Below are positions 17,746 through 27,228 of a stretch of 64,000 nucleotides of DNA, piece by piece. Origin of the DNA: Paenibacillus lactis (lineage in GTDB: Bacteria; Bacillota; Bacilli; Paenibacillales; Paenibacillaceae); NCBI RefSeq assembly GCF_017873605.1, contig NZ_JAGGKI010000003.1:62001-126000 (forward strand), given 5' to 3'. The notes beneath the pieces are model-generated. The model was not told where the DNA came from and searched no databases. It was given only the letters and a program-made list of their open reading frames with translations. The position numbers and the translations under genes are program-made. Position 1 is the stretch's first letter; the number at the start of each line of letters is the position of its first letter.

Positions 17746-18171
17746 TTAGATGATATGGCTGTACACCATGAAGAAGATCATTACAAGCAGAAGCAGTGCC
17801 AGCAGCGCGCTCAGCGTTCCAAGCTTGCTTGTCTCTTCCTTCACTTCTTTCTTCTCGCGAATGCCTGCCAGCGCGCTCTTCAGCGGCTTGCTCATAATTC
17901 CACCAATTGCGAACATAGCAAGAAGAAGAATGGTCACGATTATCATCCAAGGCACGGAATAGTCGCCTTGTGACATCATGTAACCGCCTGTAAGAAGTTG
18001 AAGCACGAGTCCATACTGGGCAAAGCGGTTCGCTACCCGAACCGTATTCACGGCGCCTTCTTGAGCAGCGAGAGACAGCTTCTGAATGCCGCCGACAACA
18101 AACGGCAGAATCAAATAGAACCCTAGCGCTGCTGTTCCAACCATATGCAGGAAAAATGTTACCGTCAACAT
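17746..18171 (-). CDS. Small four-helix membrane protein, unknown function
   Basis: I do not recognise a characterised family. The 141 residues from ATG 18171 (GGAGG nine bases upstream) contain four hydrophobic segments, at about 3-28, 48-70, 75-95 and 118-138, with a charged Lys/Glu-rich cytoplasmic loop before the last helix. A TTG two codons earlier is an alternative start but lies too near the ribosome site. It stands alone between mdh and the MITE-like element, followed by a bidirectional terminator. The layout faintly recalls DUF2269/CopD-like small membrane proteins, but this is a guess. Confidence 0.75.
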   Translation of the reverse strand: MLTVTFFLHMVGTAALGFYLILPFVVGGIQKLSLAAQEGAVNTVRVANRFAQYGLVLQLLTGGYMMSQGDYSVPWMIIVTILLLAMFAIGGIMSKPLKSALAGIREKKEVKEETSKLGTLSALLALLLLVMIFFMVYSHII

Positions 18172-18260
18172 AATCAAATTCCTCCATCGTTCAAAGTGTG
18201 ATATATGTCATTTACGAATCATCGTCCTTATTATACTGGACAGACCATCCAATGAAAAGC

Positions 18261-18289
18261 AATCCCGCCCCGAATATCGGGACGGGATT
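18261..18289 (-). terminator. Terminator of mdh
   Basis: A 13-base stem with one mismatch (AATCCCGTCCCGA/TCGGGGCGGGATT on the minus strand) with a 3-base loop is followed by GCTTTTC. It lies 36 bases past the mdh stop and closes the citZ-icd-mdh group. Confidence 0.75.
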
Positions 18290-18324
18290 GGATTTAGAGG
18301 CAAATTTGTGAACCCTTGCCGGAT

Positions 18325-19266
18325 TTAAAGGGAAATGACCGATGTAACGCTGCGTACGGATTCGGCCGACTTGTCGAGCGCCGCCTTCTCCTCCGGCGTG
18401 AGCTCGAGCTCGAACACCTTCTCAATGCCGTCGCCGCCAAGAATGGCCGGAACGCCCATGAACAGGTTATCGTAGCCGTACTCGCCTTCCAGAAGCGCGA
18501 TGACAGGAAGGATCCGCTTCTTATCCTTGAGGATCGCTTCCGTCATTTGCACAAGGGATGCAGCCGGCGCGTAGTAAGCACTTCCGTTGCCGAGCAGGTT
18601 GACGATCTCGCCGCCGCCCACGCGGGTGCGCTGCACGATGGCTTCGATCCGGTCAGCCGGAATCAGCGTGTCGATCGGAATGCCGCCGACGCTGGAGTAG
18701 CGAACGAGCGGAACCATGTCGTCACCGTGACCGCCCAGCACGAAGCCGCGAACGTCCTCAACGGATACGTTCAGTTCCTGCGCAATGAATGTGCAGTAGC
18801 GAGCGGTATCGAGCACGCCGGATTGACCGATGACGCGGTTCTTAGGGAAGCCGAGCGTATTGTACGCTACATAGGTCATCGCATCCACCGGATTACTCAA
18901 AATGATGACGGTCGCATTCGGAGCATGGGTCTTCACGTTCTCGCATACGGACTTGACGATGCCCGCATTCGTATTCACGAGATCATCACGGCTCATGCCA
19001 GGCTTGCGCGCAACGCCGGCCGTGATGATGACGATATCGGAACCGGCCGCATCCTCATAGCTGGATGTGCCGACGATGTTGCTGTCGAAGCCTTGAACCG
19101 GACTGGCCTCAAGCATGTCGAGCGCCTTGCCCTTGGTCGGGTTTTCAAGCTGCGGGATATCGAGCAGAACGACGTCACCAAGTTCTTTTTGAGCAAGCAT
19201 TAGTGCGGTAGTCGCACCAGTAAAGCCAGCACCTACAACCGTAATCTTTTTACGAGTAATCGCCAT
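18325..19266 (-). CDS. mdh: Malate dehydrogenase
   Basis: NAD-dependent oxidation of malate to oxaloacetate in the TCA cycle. The 313-residue protein is of the LDH-like MDH type. It has the NAD motif [10 protein letters not shown] (12-21), the substrate-binding loop [17 protein letters not shown] with its arginines, and the catalytic histidine in [12 protein letters not shown] (about residue 175). It lies 14 bases after icd and downstream of citZ, the usual Firmicute order, and a terminator follows. Control is expected mainly from the citZ promoter, with an additional promoter before icd possible. Confidence 0.98.
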   Translation of the reverse strand: MAITRKKITVVGAGFTGATTALMLAQKELGDVVLLDIPQLENPTKGKALDMLEASPVQGFDSNIVGTSSYEDAAGSDIVIITAGVARKPGMSRDDLVNTNAGIVKSVCENVKTHAPNATVIILSNPVDAMTYVAYNTLGFPKNRVIGQSGVLDTARYCTFIAQELNVSVEDVRGFVLGGHGDDMVPLVRYSSVGGIPIDTLIPADRIEAIVQRTRVGGGEIVNLLGNGSAYYAPAASLVQMTEAILKDKKRILPVIALLEGEYGYDNLFMGVPAILGGDGIEKVFELELTPEEKAALDKSAESVRSVTSVISL

Positions 19267-19280
19267 GATGGCTCTCCCCC

Positions 19281-20573
19281 TTACAGGTTTTTAATGATTT
19301 CGTCCGCAAACTCGGAGCATTTCACTTCCGTTGCGCCTTCCATCAGACGTGCAAAGTCATAGGTTACGGTTTTGTTGTTGATCGCGGTTTCCATACCTTT
19401 GTAAATCAGATCCGCAGCTTCCTGCCATCCCAGATGCTCAAGCAGCATAACGCCGGACAGGATAACGGAACCAGGGTTTACAACGTCTTTGTCCGCATAT
19501 TTCGGAGCCGTACCGTGAGTAGCTTCGAAGATCGCGTGACCTGTCACGTAGTTGATGTTCGCTCCCGGAGCGATACCGATGCCGCCTACTTGCGCTGCAA
19601 GCGCGTCGGACAAGTAGTCGCCGTTCAGGTTCAGCGTTGCGATGACATCGAAATCGGTTGGACGCGTAAGCACTTGCTGGAGCGCGATGTCGGCAATCGC
19701 ATCCTTGATGATGATTTTGCCGGCTTCCTCAGCGGCCTTCTGTGCTGCGTTCGCTGCATCTACGCCGTCTTTTTCCTTGATGACGTCATATTGTGCCCAA
19801 GTGAACACTTTATCGCCGAACTCGGCTTCAGCCACTTCGTAGCCCCAGTTTTTGAAGGCGCCTTCGGTGAACTTCATGATGTTGCCTTTGTGCACCAGCG
19901 TTACGGATTTGCGGCCATGCTTGATCGCGTATTCCACAGCTGCGCGCACAAGACGCTTGGAGCCTTCGGAGGATACAGGCTTGATGCCGATACCGGACGT
20001 TTCCGGGAAGCGGATCTTATGAACGCCCATTTCCTCCTGGAGGAACTTGATCACCTTCTTCACTTCCTCGGAGCCTTCCTTGTACTCAATGCCGGCATAA
20101 ATATCCTCCGTGTTCTCGCGGAAAATAACCATGTCCACGAGTTCAGGACGTTTAACCGGGGATGGCACGCCGTTGAAGTAGCGGACCGGGCGCAAGCAAG
20201 TGTACAGATCCAGCTCTTGGCGCAGAGCAACGTTCAGGGAACGGATGCCGCCACCGATTGGCGTCGTCAAAGGTCCTTTGATGGCAACGATGTATTCACG
20301 GATTGCTTCGAGCGTATCGTTAGGAAGCCATTCTCCGTATGTATTATAAGCTTTCTCACCTGCGAACACTTCATACCAGGCAAGCTTCTTGGATCCGTTG
20401 TATGCCTTCTCTACAGCGGCGTCAAGCACGCGCTTGGAAGCTTTCCAGATGTCGCGCCCTGTTCCGTCACCTTCAATAAAAGGGATGATCGGATTGTTTG
20501 GAACCTGCAGCTTGCCGTTGTCGATGGTGATTTTTTCGCCTTCGGTTGGTAGTGCGAATTTTTCCAATTTCAT
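19281..20573 (-). CDS. icd: Isocitrate dehydrogenase (NADP type)
   Basis: Oxidative decarboxylation of isocitrate to 2-oxoglutarate. The 430-residue sequence has the conserved GDGTGRDIW segment, the substrate-binding Ser112 in [16 protein letters not shown] (the residue corresponding to the phosphorylated Ser of E. coli Icd), the Arg cluster in LRPVRYF, the Lys/Tyr catalytic region and the metal aspartates in [15 protein letters not shown]. Its length is typical of the bacterial NADP enzyme. It is followed 14 bases later by mdh and preceded by a strongly structured spacer after citZ. Confidence 0.98.
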   Translation of the reverse strand: MKLEKFALPTEGEKITIDNGKLQVPNNPIIPFIEGDGTGRDIWKASKRVLDAAVEKAYNGSKKLAWYEVFAGEKAYNTYGEWLPNDTLEAIREYIVAIKGPLTTPIGGGIRSLNVALRQELDLYTCLRPVRYFNGVPSPVKRPELVDMVIFRENTEDIYAGIEYKEGSEEVKKVIKFLQEEMGVHKIRFPETSGIGIKPVSSEGSKRLVRAAVEYAIKHGRKSVTLVHKGNIMKFTEGAFKNWGYEVAEAEFGDKVFTWAQYDVIKEKDGVDAANAAQKAAEEAGKIIIKDAIADIALQQVLTRPTDFDVIATLNLNGDYLSDALAAQVGGIGIAPGANINYVTGHAIFEATHGTAPKYADKDVVNPGSVILSGVMLLEHLGWQEAADLIYKGMETAINNKTVTYDFARLMEGATEVKCSEFADEIIKNL

Positions 20574-20643
20574 GAGTATGAGTTCCTCCTTAAAATTTGG
20601 TTCTTGTCTCTAGCCCGGAGCTTCGTTATACGAATACCGGACG

Positions 20644-20708
20644 AATAGGCAAAGAGAACTCCGCCTTAAGGCGATCAACTCGCGTTTGAGCGGTTCTCTA
20701 TGCCTATT
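20644..20708 (-). other. Multibranched inverted repeat in the citZ-icd spacer
   Basis: An outer stem formed by AATAGGCAAAGAGAAC (20644-20659) and GTTCTCTATGCCTATT (20693-20708), with a 1-2 base bulge, encloses two smaller hairpins built on CGCCTTAAGGCG and CTCGCGTTTGAG. No T-run follows on the minus strand, so it is not a standard terminator. It could be an mRNA processing or stability element between citZ and icd. Confidence 0.65.
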
Positions 20709-20727
20709 GTACATGATTTCCTGCAAG

Positions 20728-21840
20728 TTAGCGAAGCTCTACCGGCACATATTTCTGATCGGTAAGGCCGGTGTACTCGGCACGCGGACGGATGATCCGG
20801 TTGCCTTCATACTGCTCAAGAATATGCGCTGTCCATCCCGACACGCGGCTGATGGCAAAGATCGGCGTGAACAGCTCCTGCTCGATGCCAAGCTGGGTAT
20901 AAACCGATGCGGAATAGAAATCGACGTTCGGCTTCAATCCCTTCTGGCTCGTTACCGTTTCGTCGATCACGACGGACATGTCGTACAGGGATGTGTCGCC
21001 CTTCATTTCTCCGAGCTCACGCGACATCTTCTGAAGATGCTTCGCACGAGGGTCTCCGTTCTTGTAAACGCGGTGACCGAAGCCCATGATCTTCTCACGG
21101 TTGTCCAGCTTCTCCTGGATGTAAGCCTTCGCCCGGTCGATGGAGCCGACTTCATTCAGCATTTTGGCAACGGCTTCATTCGCGCCGCCATGCAGAGGCC
21201 CCTTCAAAGCGCCAATCGCGGAGGTAACGCCCGAATAAATGTCCGACAGCGTGGCTACGGTTACACGGGCCGCAAAGGTTGAAGCGTTAAGCTCATGATC
21301 GGCATGGAGCACGAGCGCTTGATCCAGGGCCTTGATCGACGTTTCGTCAGGCTGTTCGCCTCTGAGCATATACAGGAAGTTCTCGGCCACGGATACGCCG
21401 GCTTTCGGCGCGACCGGTTCCTTGCCTTGACGAACCCGCGCGATTGCAGCGACGATCGTCGGGAGCTGCGCCTGCAGTTTAACCGCTTTCTTCTCGTTCG
21501 CTTCACGGCTCATATCGTCGCCGGCTTCGTCATACAGCGCAAGCGCGGAAACCGCCGAGCGGAGCGATGCCATCGTGTTGGCGTCCTTCGGATACAACTT
21601 GATCTGCTGGATGAGCTCATCCGGAATTGCGGCATAATCGCTGAGGTCCTGCTTCAGCGCCTTCAGTTCCTCCGCATTCGGGAGCTTGCCGAACCAGAGC
21701 AGATAAGCCACTTCTTCAAAGCTTGCATGCTCTGCGAGATCGTCAATATTATATCCCCGATAAGTCAGAACGCCGTCGACGATCGAACTAATCGAAGAAG
21801 TGGTAGCTACAATGCCTTCCAAACCCTTAGTAGCTGTCAT
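20728..21840 (-). CDS. citZ: Citrate synthase
   Basis: Condenses acetyl-CoA and oxaloacetate at the entry of the TCA cycle. The 370-residue protein is the short Gram-positive type and begins in the SISSIVDGVLTYRGYNIDDL segment. Catalytic residues appear in HADHELNASTF (His, about 223) and GFGHRVYKNGDPRA (His, about 262); the catalytic Asp lies in the VDFYSAS region. It is the first gene of citZ-icd-mdh. A sigma-A-like promoter and a cre-like palindrome lie upstream, so carbon catabolite repression by CcpA is likely. Confidence 0.98.
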   Translation of the reverse strand: MTATKGLEGIVATTSSISSIVDGVLTYRGYNIDDLAEHASFEEVAYLLWFGKLPNAEELKALKQDLSDYAAIPDELIQQIKLYPKDANTMASLRSAVSALALYDEAGDDMSREANEKKAVKLQAQLPTIVAAIARVRQGKEPVAPKAGVSVAENFLYMLRGEQPDETSIKALDQALVLHADHELNASTFAARVTVATLSDIYSGVTSAIGALKGPLHGGANEAVAKMLNEVGSIDRAKAYIQEKLDNREKIMGFGHRVYKNGDPRAKHLQKMSRELGEMKGDTSLYDMSVVIDETVTSQKGLKPNVDFYSASVYTQLGIEQELFTPIFAISRVSGWTAHILEQYEGNRIIRPRAEYTGLTDQKYVPVELR

Positions 21841-21886
21841 GCATCATCTCTCCTTTATGATCGGGATAAACGGTACTATTTTGACA

Positions 21887-21908
21887 TTCATGAAAACATT
21901 TTCATGAA
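21887..21908 (-). promoter_or_regulatory. cre-like operator in the citZ leader
   Basis: Ten-base arms TTCATGAAAA and TTTTCATGAA flank a two-base centre, giving TGAAAATGTTTTCA at the core, close to the CcpA cre consensus. It lies about 55-75 bases downstream of the predicted citZ start point, a position suited to roadblock repression. Confidence 0.7.
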
Positions 21909-21968
21909 GTCGGATAAAAAAGAACACGCAAAAAAAATGCTATGGTCCTTGTCATAAAACCTTCTCAT

Positions 21969-21997
21969 ATCATACTGGATTTTGTCTGATATGTGAA
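21969..21997 (-). promoter_or_regulatory. Predicted citZ promoter
   Basis: TTCACA (21992-21997) and TATGAT (21969-21974) are spaced by 17 bases on the minus strand, a strong sigma-A type pair. The leader from here to citZ is about 120 bases and contains the cre-like palindrome. Confidence 0.65.
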
Positions 21998-22053
21998 CAA
22001 GAGCGGAGACATTCGCCGCATCAAAATGTTTTATCGACACCATAAACTTTTTT

Positions 22054-22081
22054 TTGAAATCACTTACAATTCCATTATAAC
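22054..22081 (+). promoter_or_regulatory. Possible promoter upstream of ytvI
   Basis: TTGAAA (22054-22059) and TATAAC (22076-22081) are 16 bases apart on the plus strand, about 170 bases before the ytvI start. The match is moderate and the region is AT-rich. Confidence 0.4.
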
Positions 22082-22253
22082 TGTGAATTTTGTCATTGTC
22101 GAATTTTGAAAAGAATCGGGATAAAAAGCGGCGATCCGCCGGGGTTTATTGAATTCGAAACTTCCTAGCCTAAAACCTTCTCCTCCTTGCATACCTATAA
22201 ATGTGTACGGGTCCGCTTGTCTGCTGACAAGCCTGGAAAGGAGGTTCATATAT

Positions 22254-23372
22254 TTGGAACGAATACTGCTCAAACGGATCGGCCGGGGAGTGTGGGTTCT
22301 GTCCGCTCTCTTCATCACGGTCTACCTGATTTATGTATTGCTGCCCCTTCTCTATCCCTTCCTGCTGGCCTGGATCATCGCCTACGCCATGAACCCGCTG
22401 GTTAACGTGCTCCAGCGAAAAGTCAAGCTGCCGCGCTTCATTGCGGTCACGCTGTCCATCATCGTCTATTTCGGAGCGGCGATGCTGATCCTGACGGCTG
22501 CAGTTACCCGTCTGGTGAAAGAACTGATCACGCTGTCCCAATCGTTCGACCTGCATATCGACTCGTGGATGGAATGGATCACCGGCTGGACGCGCAGCGA
22601 CAGCTTTCAAAATATTGTGAATGAGATTAGTCTTTTCTACCAGAATAACCCCAATTATCATGACACCATTAACCAAAATATAAGCAGAACGACCGAGACG
22701 ATCGGAAATGCCGTGACGGGTTTGATCACCGGCATTTTTAACGGAATCCTGCAAATTATCTATTCGCTGCCGAATATGGGAACGATCCTGATCGTGGTCC
22801 TCATGTCCACCTTCTTCCTCAGCAACAGCTGGGAGCGTCATAACCGGGCCATCCTTCGATTCGTTCCTGACGTGATCCGCAAGCCTATGGCCTACATCTT
22901 CTCGGATCTGAAAAAAGCGCTGTTCGGGTTTGCGAGGGCCCAGCTCATTCTCATCTCCATCACCGCCTGCATCGTGATCATCACGCTGTATGCGCTCGGC
23001 GTTAAGTCCGCATTCACCATCGGGCTGCTGATCGGCTTCATCGATCTGCTGCCATACCTCGGTGTCGGCATCGTCCTGATTCCCTGGTCCCTGTATGCCT
23101 TTATGTCCGACGATCTTACGCTCGGCATTGGACTTACGGTCCTGTACAGCGTCATCCTCGTGGTGCGCCAGATTCTGGAGCCGAAGGTGCTTGCCAGCAG
23201 TGTCGGCTTGGACCCGCTCGCGGCGCTGCTCGGGATGTTTATCGGGCTCAAGCTGTTCGGCATTCTTGGGCTGATTATCGGCCCGATTGCCCTTGTCATC
23301 TTGGATGCATTCCATAGAGCCCATGTCTTTAGAGACTTGCGAAATTATATTATCGGCGGACGTTTCCGATGA
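22254..23372 (+). CDS. ytvI: AI-2E family permease, sporulation protein YtvI
   Basis: Polytopic membrane protein of the AI-2E/PerM transporter family; the name YtvI comes from a Bacillus sporulation protein whose substrate is unknown. The TTG at 22254 is chosen because an optimal AAAGGAGG lies nine bases upstream; the longer frame from 22149 adds an unlikely 35 residues. The 372-residue product has seven or eight membrane helices, a large extracytoplasmic region (about 90-170) and the family motifs GFARAQLILISI, GLLIGFIDLLPYLGVGIVLIPW and LEPKVLASSVGLDPLAALLG. It stands between fxsA and citZ, divergent from citZ, as in Bacillus. Confidence 0.92.
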   Translation: MERILLKRIGRGVWVLSALFITVYLIYVLLPLLYPFLLAWIIAYAMNPLVNVLQRKVKLPRFIAVTLSIIVYFGAAMLILTAAVTRLVKELITLSQSFDLHIDSWMEWITGWTRSDSFQNIVNEISLFYQNNPNYHDTINQNISRTTETIGNAVTGLITGIFNGILQIIYSLPNMGTILIVVLMSTFFLSNSWERHNRAILRFVPDVIRKPMAYIFSDLKKALFGFARAQLILISITACIVIITLYALGVKSAFTIGLLIGFIDLLPYLGVGIVLIPWSLYAFMSDDLTLGIGLTVLYSVILVVRQILEPKVLASSVGLDPLAALLGMFIGLKLFGILGLIIGPIALVILDAFHRAHVFRDLRNYIIGGRFR

Positions 23373-23619
23373 AGCCACTCGTGAGCCAGCAAGCCAAATC
23401 ATACCGCAGCATAGCGAAAAAAAGGCCATGATTGAGCCGATGATGCAGGAATCGATCCTTATTCGGTAGCGGTTGCGATAGCGATAGTGGTGGCGATGTC
23501 AGTCGCGATGGCGGTGTCCACGGAGGTACGGTGGCAGCGTCGCTGAACCGCCATACCATTAGCGAGCGGCGCGGTATCAGGCCTATTCAAATTATTCGCA
23601 GCAACCGCCATAAAGGATA
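23373..23619. other. Spacer between ytvI and fxsA, no gene
   Basis: About 250 bases between convergent genes. It includes a degenerate run of GCGATnG-type units (about 23465-23510). No frame with a start and a ribosome site was found on either strand. Confidence 0.5.
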
Positions 23620-23621
23620 TA

Positions 23622-23647
23622 AGAACAACAGGGGCCGTTCCCCCTGT
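23622..23647 (-). terminator. Possible terminator after fxsA
   Basis: ACAGGGG (23628-23634) and CCCCTGT (23641-23647) form a 7-base stem. On the minus strand the hairpin is followed by TGTTCTTA, a weak T-rich tail. It lies 41 bases past the fxsA stop. Confidence 0.5.
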
Positions 23648-23687
23648 AGAGCAACAGCATCTACGGAAGGGATCGACCCCTGTTCAT

Positions 23688-24080
23688 TTATCTGCGAAAA
23701 ATCGTGATTTTGCCGTTCTTCATATTTTTCTTCATCCACGCAAGGAGCAAAAGCCTGTAAAGCGGACGGGTTAAAGGAAATACGAGGGTAAAGCCGATGA
23801 TATCCGTCACAAATCCCGGGAGGATCAGCAGCAGACCGCCGAGGAAAATGCACAGGCCATCGGCCATGGTGGAACCGGGAACCATCCCCGCATTCATCCT
23901 CTGCCTTGCGTCCTCCATCGCCTTCCGTCCCTCAAACCTCATCATGGCGACGCCAATGGCCGAGGTCAGCAGCGTCAGCAGCAGGGTGTTCATGCCGCCG
24001 ACCCGCTCCGCTACGAATGAGAAGCCGAATATTTCGATCGCCGGTACGAAAATGACCGCCGCCAGTACCCATTTCATCAT
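23688..24080 (-). CDS. fxsA: FxsA family membrane protein
   Basis: Small membrane protein of the FxsA family; the E. coli member relieves phage T7 exclusion by F, but the cellular role in Firmicutes is unknown. The 130 residues contain three or four hydrophobic segments and the family core VPAIEIFGF...TLLTSAIGVAMMR...GGLLLILPGFVTDIIG. A basic C-terminal tail (KKNMKNGK) follows. The start at 24080 follows GGAAGGAG. It begins five bases after the thioesterase gene on the same strand, so the two are probably translated from one mRNA. Confidence 0.9.
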   Translation of the reverse strand: MMKWVLAAVIFVPAIEIFGFSFVAERVGGMNTLLLTLLTSAIGVAMMRFEGRKAMEDARQRMNAGMVPGSTMADGLCIFLGGLLLILPGFVTDIIGFTLVFPLTRPLYRLLLLAWMKKNMKNGKITIFRR

Positions 24081-24084
24081 GATG

Positions 24085-24585
24085 CTACTCCTTCCTCCCC
24101 AAAAGGGTGTCCTTCAATGCATCATACAGCTTTGGCACGTTTTTATCCAGTCTGGACGGCTTCCATTCGCGATTTAACCATACGTGGCGGGTTGTGCCCG
24201 AAGTCAACAGCTCGCCGGGCAGCGCCATCATCGTGGCGTCATCCGGATCGGACGGCACCTCGCCGGACATTCTTCGAACCTCATACTCATAATGTATTCG
24301 AAGAGGCGAGAAATCAATCATCCGGGTAAATACGGTTACCTGATCATCATAGCGGGCAGGCTGATGATATTTTACGTCCAGATCGACAACCGGCAGCAAG
24401 GCGCCTGCCTCCTCCATCTCCCGGTAGGAAAATCCCAGCTCCCGGATCATTTCGGTGCGGCCGATCTCAAACCAGTTCAAGTAATTCGCGTGATAGACGA
24501 CGCCCATTTGGTCGGTTTCCTGATAGCGCACCCGGAAGGATGTGTGAAACCAGCGGCTGAGCTTGGATATGGAGCCTTTCGTCAA
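24085..24585 (-). CDS. YbgC-type acyl-CoA thioesterase
   Basis: Predicted hotdog-fold thioesterase of the 4-hydroxybenzoyl-CoA/YbgC family. The active-site segment RYQETDQMGVVYHANYLNWF contains the catalytic Asp and the HANY motif. The TTG at 24585 is the likely start, as GAGGGGGTG lies six bases upstream; an ATG 11 codons further out lies inside the pyk terminator hairpin. The product is about 166 residues, slightly longer than the usual 130-145, with a mid-protein insertion (RRMSGEVPSDPDDATMMALP). It lies between pyk and fxsA. The substrate is unknown. Confidence 0.87.
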   Translation of the reverse strand: MTKGSISKLSRWFHTSFRVRYQETDQMGVVYHANYLNWFEIGRTEMIRELGFSYREMEEAGALLPVVDLDVKYHQPARYDDQVTVFTRMIDFSPLRIHYEYEVRRMSGEVPSDPDDATMMALPGELLTSGTTRHVWLNREWKPSRLDKNVPKLYDALKDTLLGRKE

Positions 24586-24608
24586 TATGCACACCCCCTC
24601 TCTATGCA

Positions 24609-24643
24609 AAAGAAGCAATGGCTCGAAAATCGTCCATTGCTTC
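24609..24643 (-). terminator. Terminator of pyk
   Basis: An 11-base stem AGAAGCAATGG/CCATTGCTTCT with an 11-base loop is followed by TTTGC on the minus strand. It lies about 60 bases past the pyk stop and argues for the later thioesterase start. Confidence 0.75.
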
Positions 24644-24702
24644 TAACGCGGCTATCGTTAGACTCCCTAAGGGATCCTGAATATGAATATTTCTGTACAG
24701 AA

Positions 24703-26130
24703 CTATTTCTGCGCAGGAATTGAATCTACTTTGAGCAGGTTGGTCGAGCCGGAACGGCCAAGCGGTACCCCTGCCGTAATCACAACCAGATCGCCTTCCT
24801 TCACCAGGCCGGATTTCACACCGCCCTGCAAAGCGTAATCAAACATTTCGTCTGTCGACGTAGCCAGCTCGCCTTTAACCGGCGTTACGCCCCAAGTCAG
24901 AGCGAGGCGTCTCAGCGTTCTGTCCTGTGTCGTTACGGCAATGATCGGCGCCTGCGGACGGTATTTGGATACCATGCGCGCCGTTTGGCCGGATTCCGTG
25001 GACGAAATGATCGCCTTGGCGTTCAGATCCAGCGCGGAGATGGCAACCGATTGGCTGATCGCTTCCGTTACGCTGGTTTCTTGCGCGATGCGCTGCTTCA
25101 GGAACATTTCGCGGTAGTTCAGCGCGGATTCCGCTTTCTCGGCAATGCGGGACATGGTCAGAACGGATTCGACCGGATATTTACCGGCAGCCGTTTCACC
25201 GGACAGCATGATGGCATCCGTGCCGTCGAAGATCGCATTCGCCACGTCACTAGCTTCCGCACGGGTAGGACGAGGGTTGCGCTGCATGGAATCCAGCATT
25301 TGCGTAGCGGTAATGACCGGCTTGCCTGCAAGATTACATTTCTCGATCATGCGCTTCTGAACAAGCGGTACTTCTTCAGCCGGAATTTCGACACCGAGGT
25401 CGCCGCGGGCAACCATCAAGCCGTCGGATACTTCCAGAATCTCATCCAGATTGTCAACGCCTTGCTGGTTCTCGATCTTCGAGATGATCTGAATGTGCTC
25501 GGCGTTGTGCTTCTTGAGCAGCTCGCGAATTTCAAGCACGTCGCTTGCTTTGCGAACGAAGGAAGCCGCAATAAAATCGATGCCCTGTTCGATCCCGAAT
25601 ACGATGTCGCTCGCGTCCTTTTCCGTAATGCCTGGAAGAGAGATCGCGACTCCAGGTACGTTCACACCTTTTTTGCTCTTAATGGTGCCGCCGTTGACGA
25701 CGCGGCAGCGGATTTCCGTGCCCTGAATTTCTACAACGGTCAGACCGATCAGACCGTCGTCGATGAGGATCGTGGATCCAACCTGAACGTCATTCGGCAG
25801 CTCTTTGTACGTAATGGAAATCCGATTCTTGTCGCCGAGGATTTCCTCGGTCGTAAGGGTGATGTACTCATCCTGTACAAGCTCAATCGGTTCCACTTCA
25901 AGCTTACCGGTACGGATTTCCGGTCCTTTGGTATCAAGCAGGATCGCTACCGTTTTGTTCAGTTCTTCGCAAGCCTGGCGGATATTTTTGATCCGGTTGC
26001 CGTGCTCCTCGAAGTCACCGTGGGAGAAGTTCAGGCGAGCCACGTTCATGCCGGCCATAATGAGCTTCTTGGTGTTTTCCAACGATTCACTGGAAGGACC
26101 GATGGTACATACAATTTTAGTTTTGCGCAT
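24703..26130 (-). CDS. pyk: Pyruvate kinase
   Basis: Converts phosphoenolpyruvate and ADP to pyruvate and ATP. The protein starts [14 protein letters not shown] and contains [10 protein letters not shown], the catalytic region [30 protein letters not shown] (metal and PEP binding) and [22 protein letters not shown]. At 475 residues it has the classical length and lacks the extra C-terminal PEP-utiliser-like domain that Bacillus subtilis Pyk carries. It follows accA after about 115 bases. The pfkA gene that often sits between accA and pyk in Bacillus is absent here. Confidence 0.98.
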   Translation of the reverse strand: MRKTKIVCTIGPSSESLENTKKLIMAGMNVARLNFSHGDFEEHGNRIKNIRQACEELNKTVAILLDTKGPEIRTGKLEVEPIELVQDEYITLTTEEILGDKNRISITYKELPNDVQVGSTILIDDGLIGLTVVEIQGTEIRCRVVNGGTIKSKKGVNVPGVAISLPGITEKDASDIVFGIEQGIDFIAASFVRKASDVLEIRELLKKHNAEHIQIISKIENQQGVDNLDEILEVSDGLMVARGDLGVEIPAEEVPLVQKRMIEKCNLAGKPVITATQMLDSMQRNPRPTRAEASDVANAIFDGTDAIMLSGETAAGKYPVESVLTMSRIAEKAESALNYREMFLKQRIAQETSVTEAISQSVAISALDLNAKAIISSTESGQTARMVSKYRPQAPIIAVTTQDRTLRRLALTWGVTPVKGELATSTDEMFDYALQGGVKSGLVKEGDLVVITAGVPLGRSGSTNLLKVDSIPAQK

Positions 26131-26244
26131 TTGGGTTTCCTCCGTTTTTCAAGGTTCTCTATATCTCTTTTTCCAACAACTAAATTTACTACAAAAAGTT
26201 TCATTTGTATAGGAACTTTGTCATATCGTCAAACTTGCAAACAT

Positions 26245-27228
26245 TTACATGATGGCATCCTGCTGCTCGTTTTTTGCGAAATCGAATTCGCCGATTTTAC
26301 GGAACTTCCGGTACCGGTCTTCCTTCAATTCGCAAGCATCCATCGCAGACAGCTCGGTCAAATGCCGGATCAGGGCGCTTTGGATCGCGCTGGCCGTCTC
26401 CTCGTAATTGCGATGGGCACCGCCCTTCGGCTCCGGAATGATCTCTTCAATCACTTCCATCTCCAGCAGGTCCTGTGCCGTGATCTTCATCGCCTCGGCC
26501 GCCTGGTCCGCCTTGGAAGCGTCCTTCCACAGAATGGAAGCGGCGCCGTTCGGCGAGATTACCGAGTAGATCGCATGCTCGAGCATGAGGACACGGTTGC
26601 CTACGGCCATCGCAAGAGCACCGCCGCTTCCACCTTCGCCGATGACCACACAAACAATTGGCACGCCGAATGTCGACATTTCCCGCAGGTTGCGGGCAAT
26701 CGCCTCGGACTGGCCTCTCTCTTCAGCTGTATTACCCGGATATGCGCCTTTCGTATCAATGAAAGTGATAATCGGACGATTGAACTTGTTCGCCTGCTGC
26801 ATGAGCCGCAGCGCTTTGCGGAAGCCCTCCGGATGCGGACTTCCGAAGAATCGGGCGATATTGTCCTTCGTATCCTTGCCCCGCTGCTGGCCCAGCACCG
26901 TTACCGGCACGCCGTTCAGCTTCGCAAGTCCCCCCACGACCGCCAGATCGTCTCCGTACAGCCGATCGCCGTGCAGCTCGATGAAATCCGTAAAGATCAG
27001 CTGGATCAAATCAAGCGATGTCGGCCGCTGCTGATGGCGGGCCAGATGCATTTTTTGTGACGGGGATATCGAGGAATAAATTTCTTCCTCCAATCGGCTA
27101 TATCGTTCTTCAAGACGGGCGATTTCATCCGTGAAATCAATCCCTTTTTCTTGACCGAACTGTTTCAATTCTTCAATCTTCTTGCGCATTTCTGCAAGAG
27201 GCGTTTCAAAAGGCAGTACGCCTGACAT
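26245..27228 (-). CDS. accA: Acetyl-CoA carboxylase carboxyltransferase, alpha subunit
   Basis: Alpha half of the carboxyltransferase that makes malonyl-CoA for fatty-acid synthesis. The 327 residues show the family segments [54 protein letters not shown] and [20 protein letters not shown]. The start codon overlaps the accD stop by one base (TAATG), a sign of translational coupling and equal subunit output. It is followed by pyk. Confidence 0.98.
   Translation of the reverse strand: MSGVLPFETPLAEMRKKIEELKQFGQEKGIDFTDEIARLEERYSRLEEEIYSSISPSQKMHLARHQQRPTSLDLIQLIFTDFIELHGDRLYGDDLAVVGGLAKLNGVPVTVLGQQRGKDTKDNIARFFGSPHPEGFRKALRLMQQANKFNRPIITFIDTKGAYPGNTAEERGQSEAIARNLREMSTFGVPIVCVVIGEGGSGGALAMAVGNRVLMLEHAIYSVISPNGAASILWKDASKADQAAEAMKITAQDLLEMEVIEEIIPEPKGGAHRNYEETASAIQSALIRHLTELSAMDACELKEDRYRKFRKIGEFDFAKNEQQDAIM

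Noticed and set aside
22170..23429. 419-codon minus-strand frame antisense to ytvI
   Set aside because: Highly charged, repetitive composition typical of antisense translation of a membrane protein gene; ytvI has the strong ribosome site.
23465..23545. GCGATnG-type repeats read as a hydrophobic peptide
   Set aside because: The frame has no start and is bounded by a nearby stop; the Val/Ala/Ile pattern follows from the simple repeat.
24985..27060. 691-codon plus-strand frame antisense to pyk and accA
   Set aside because: It is the mirror of two highly conserved genes, has no ribosome site and no resemblance to a protein family; GC-rich coding DNA often keeps the opposite frame open.
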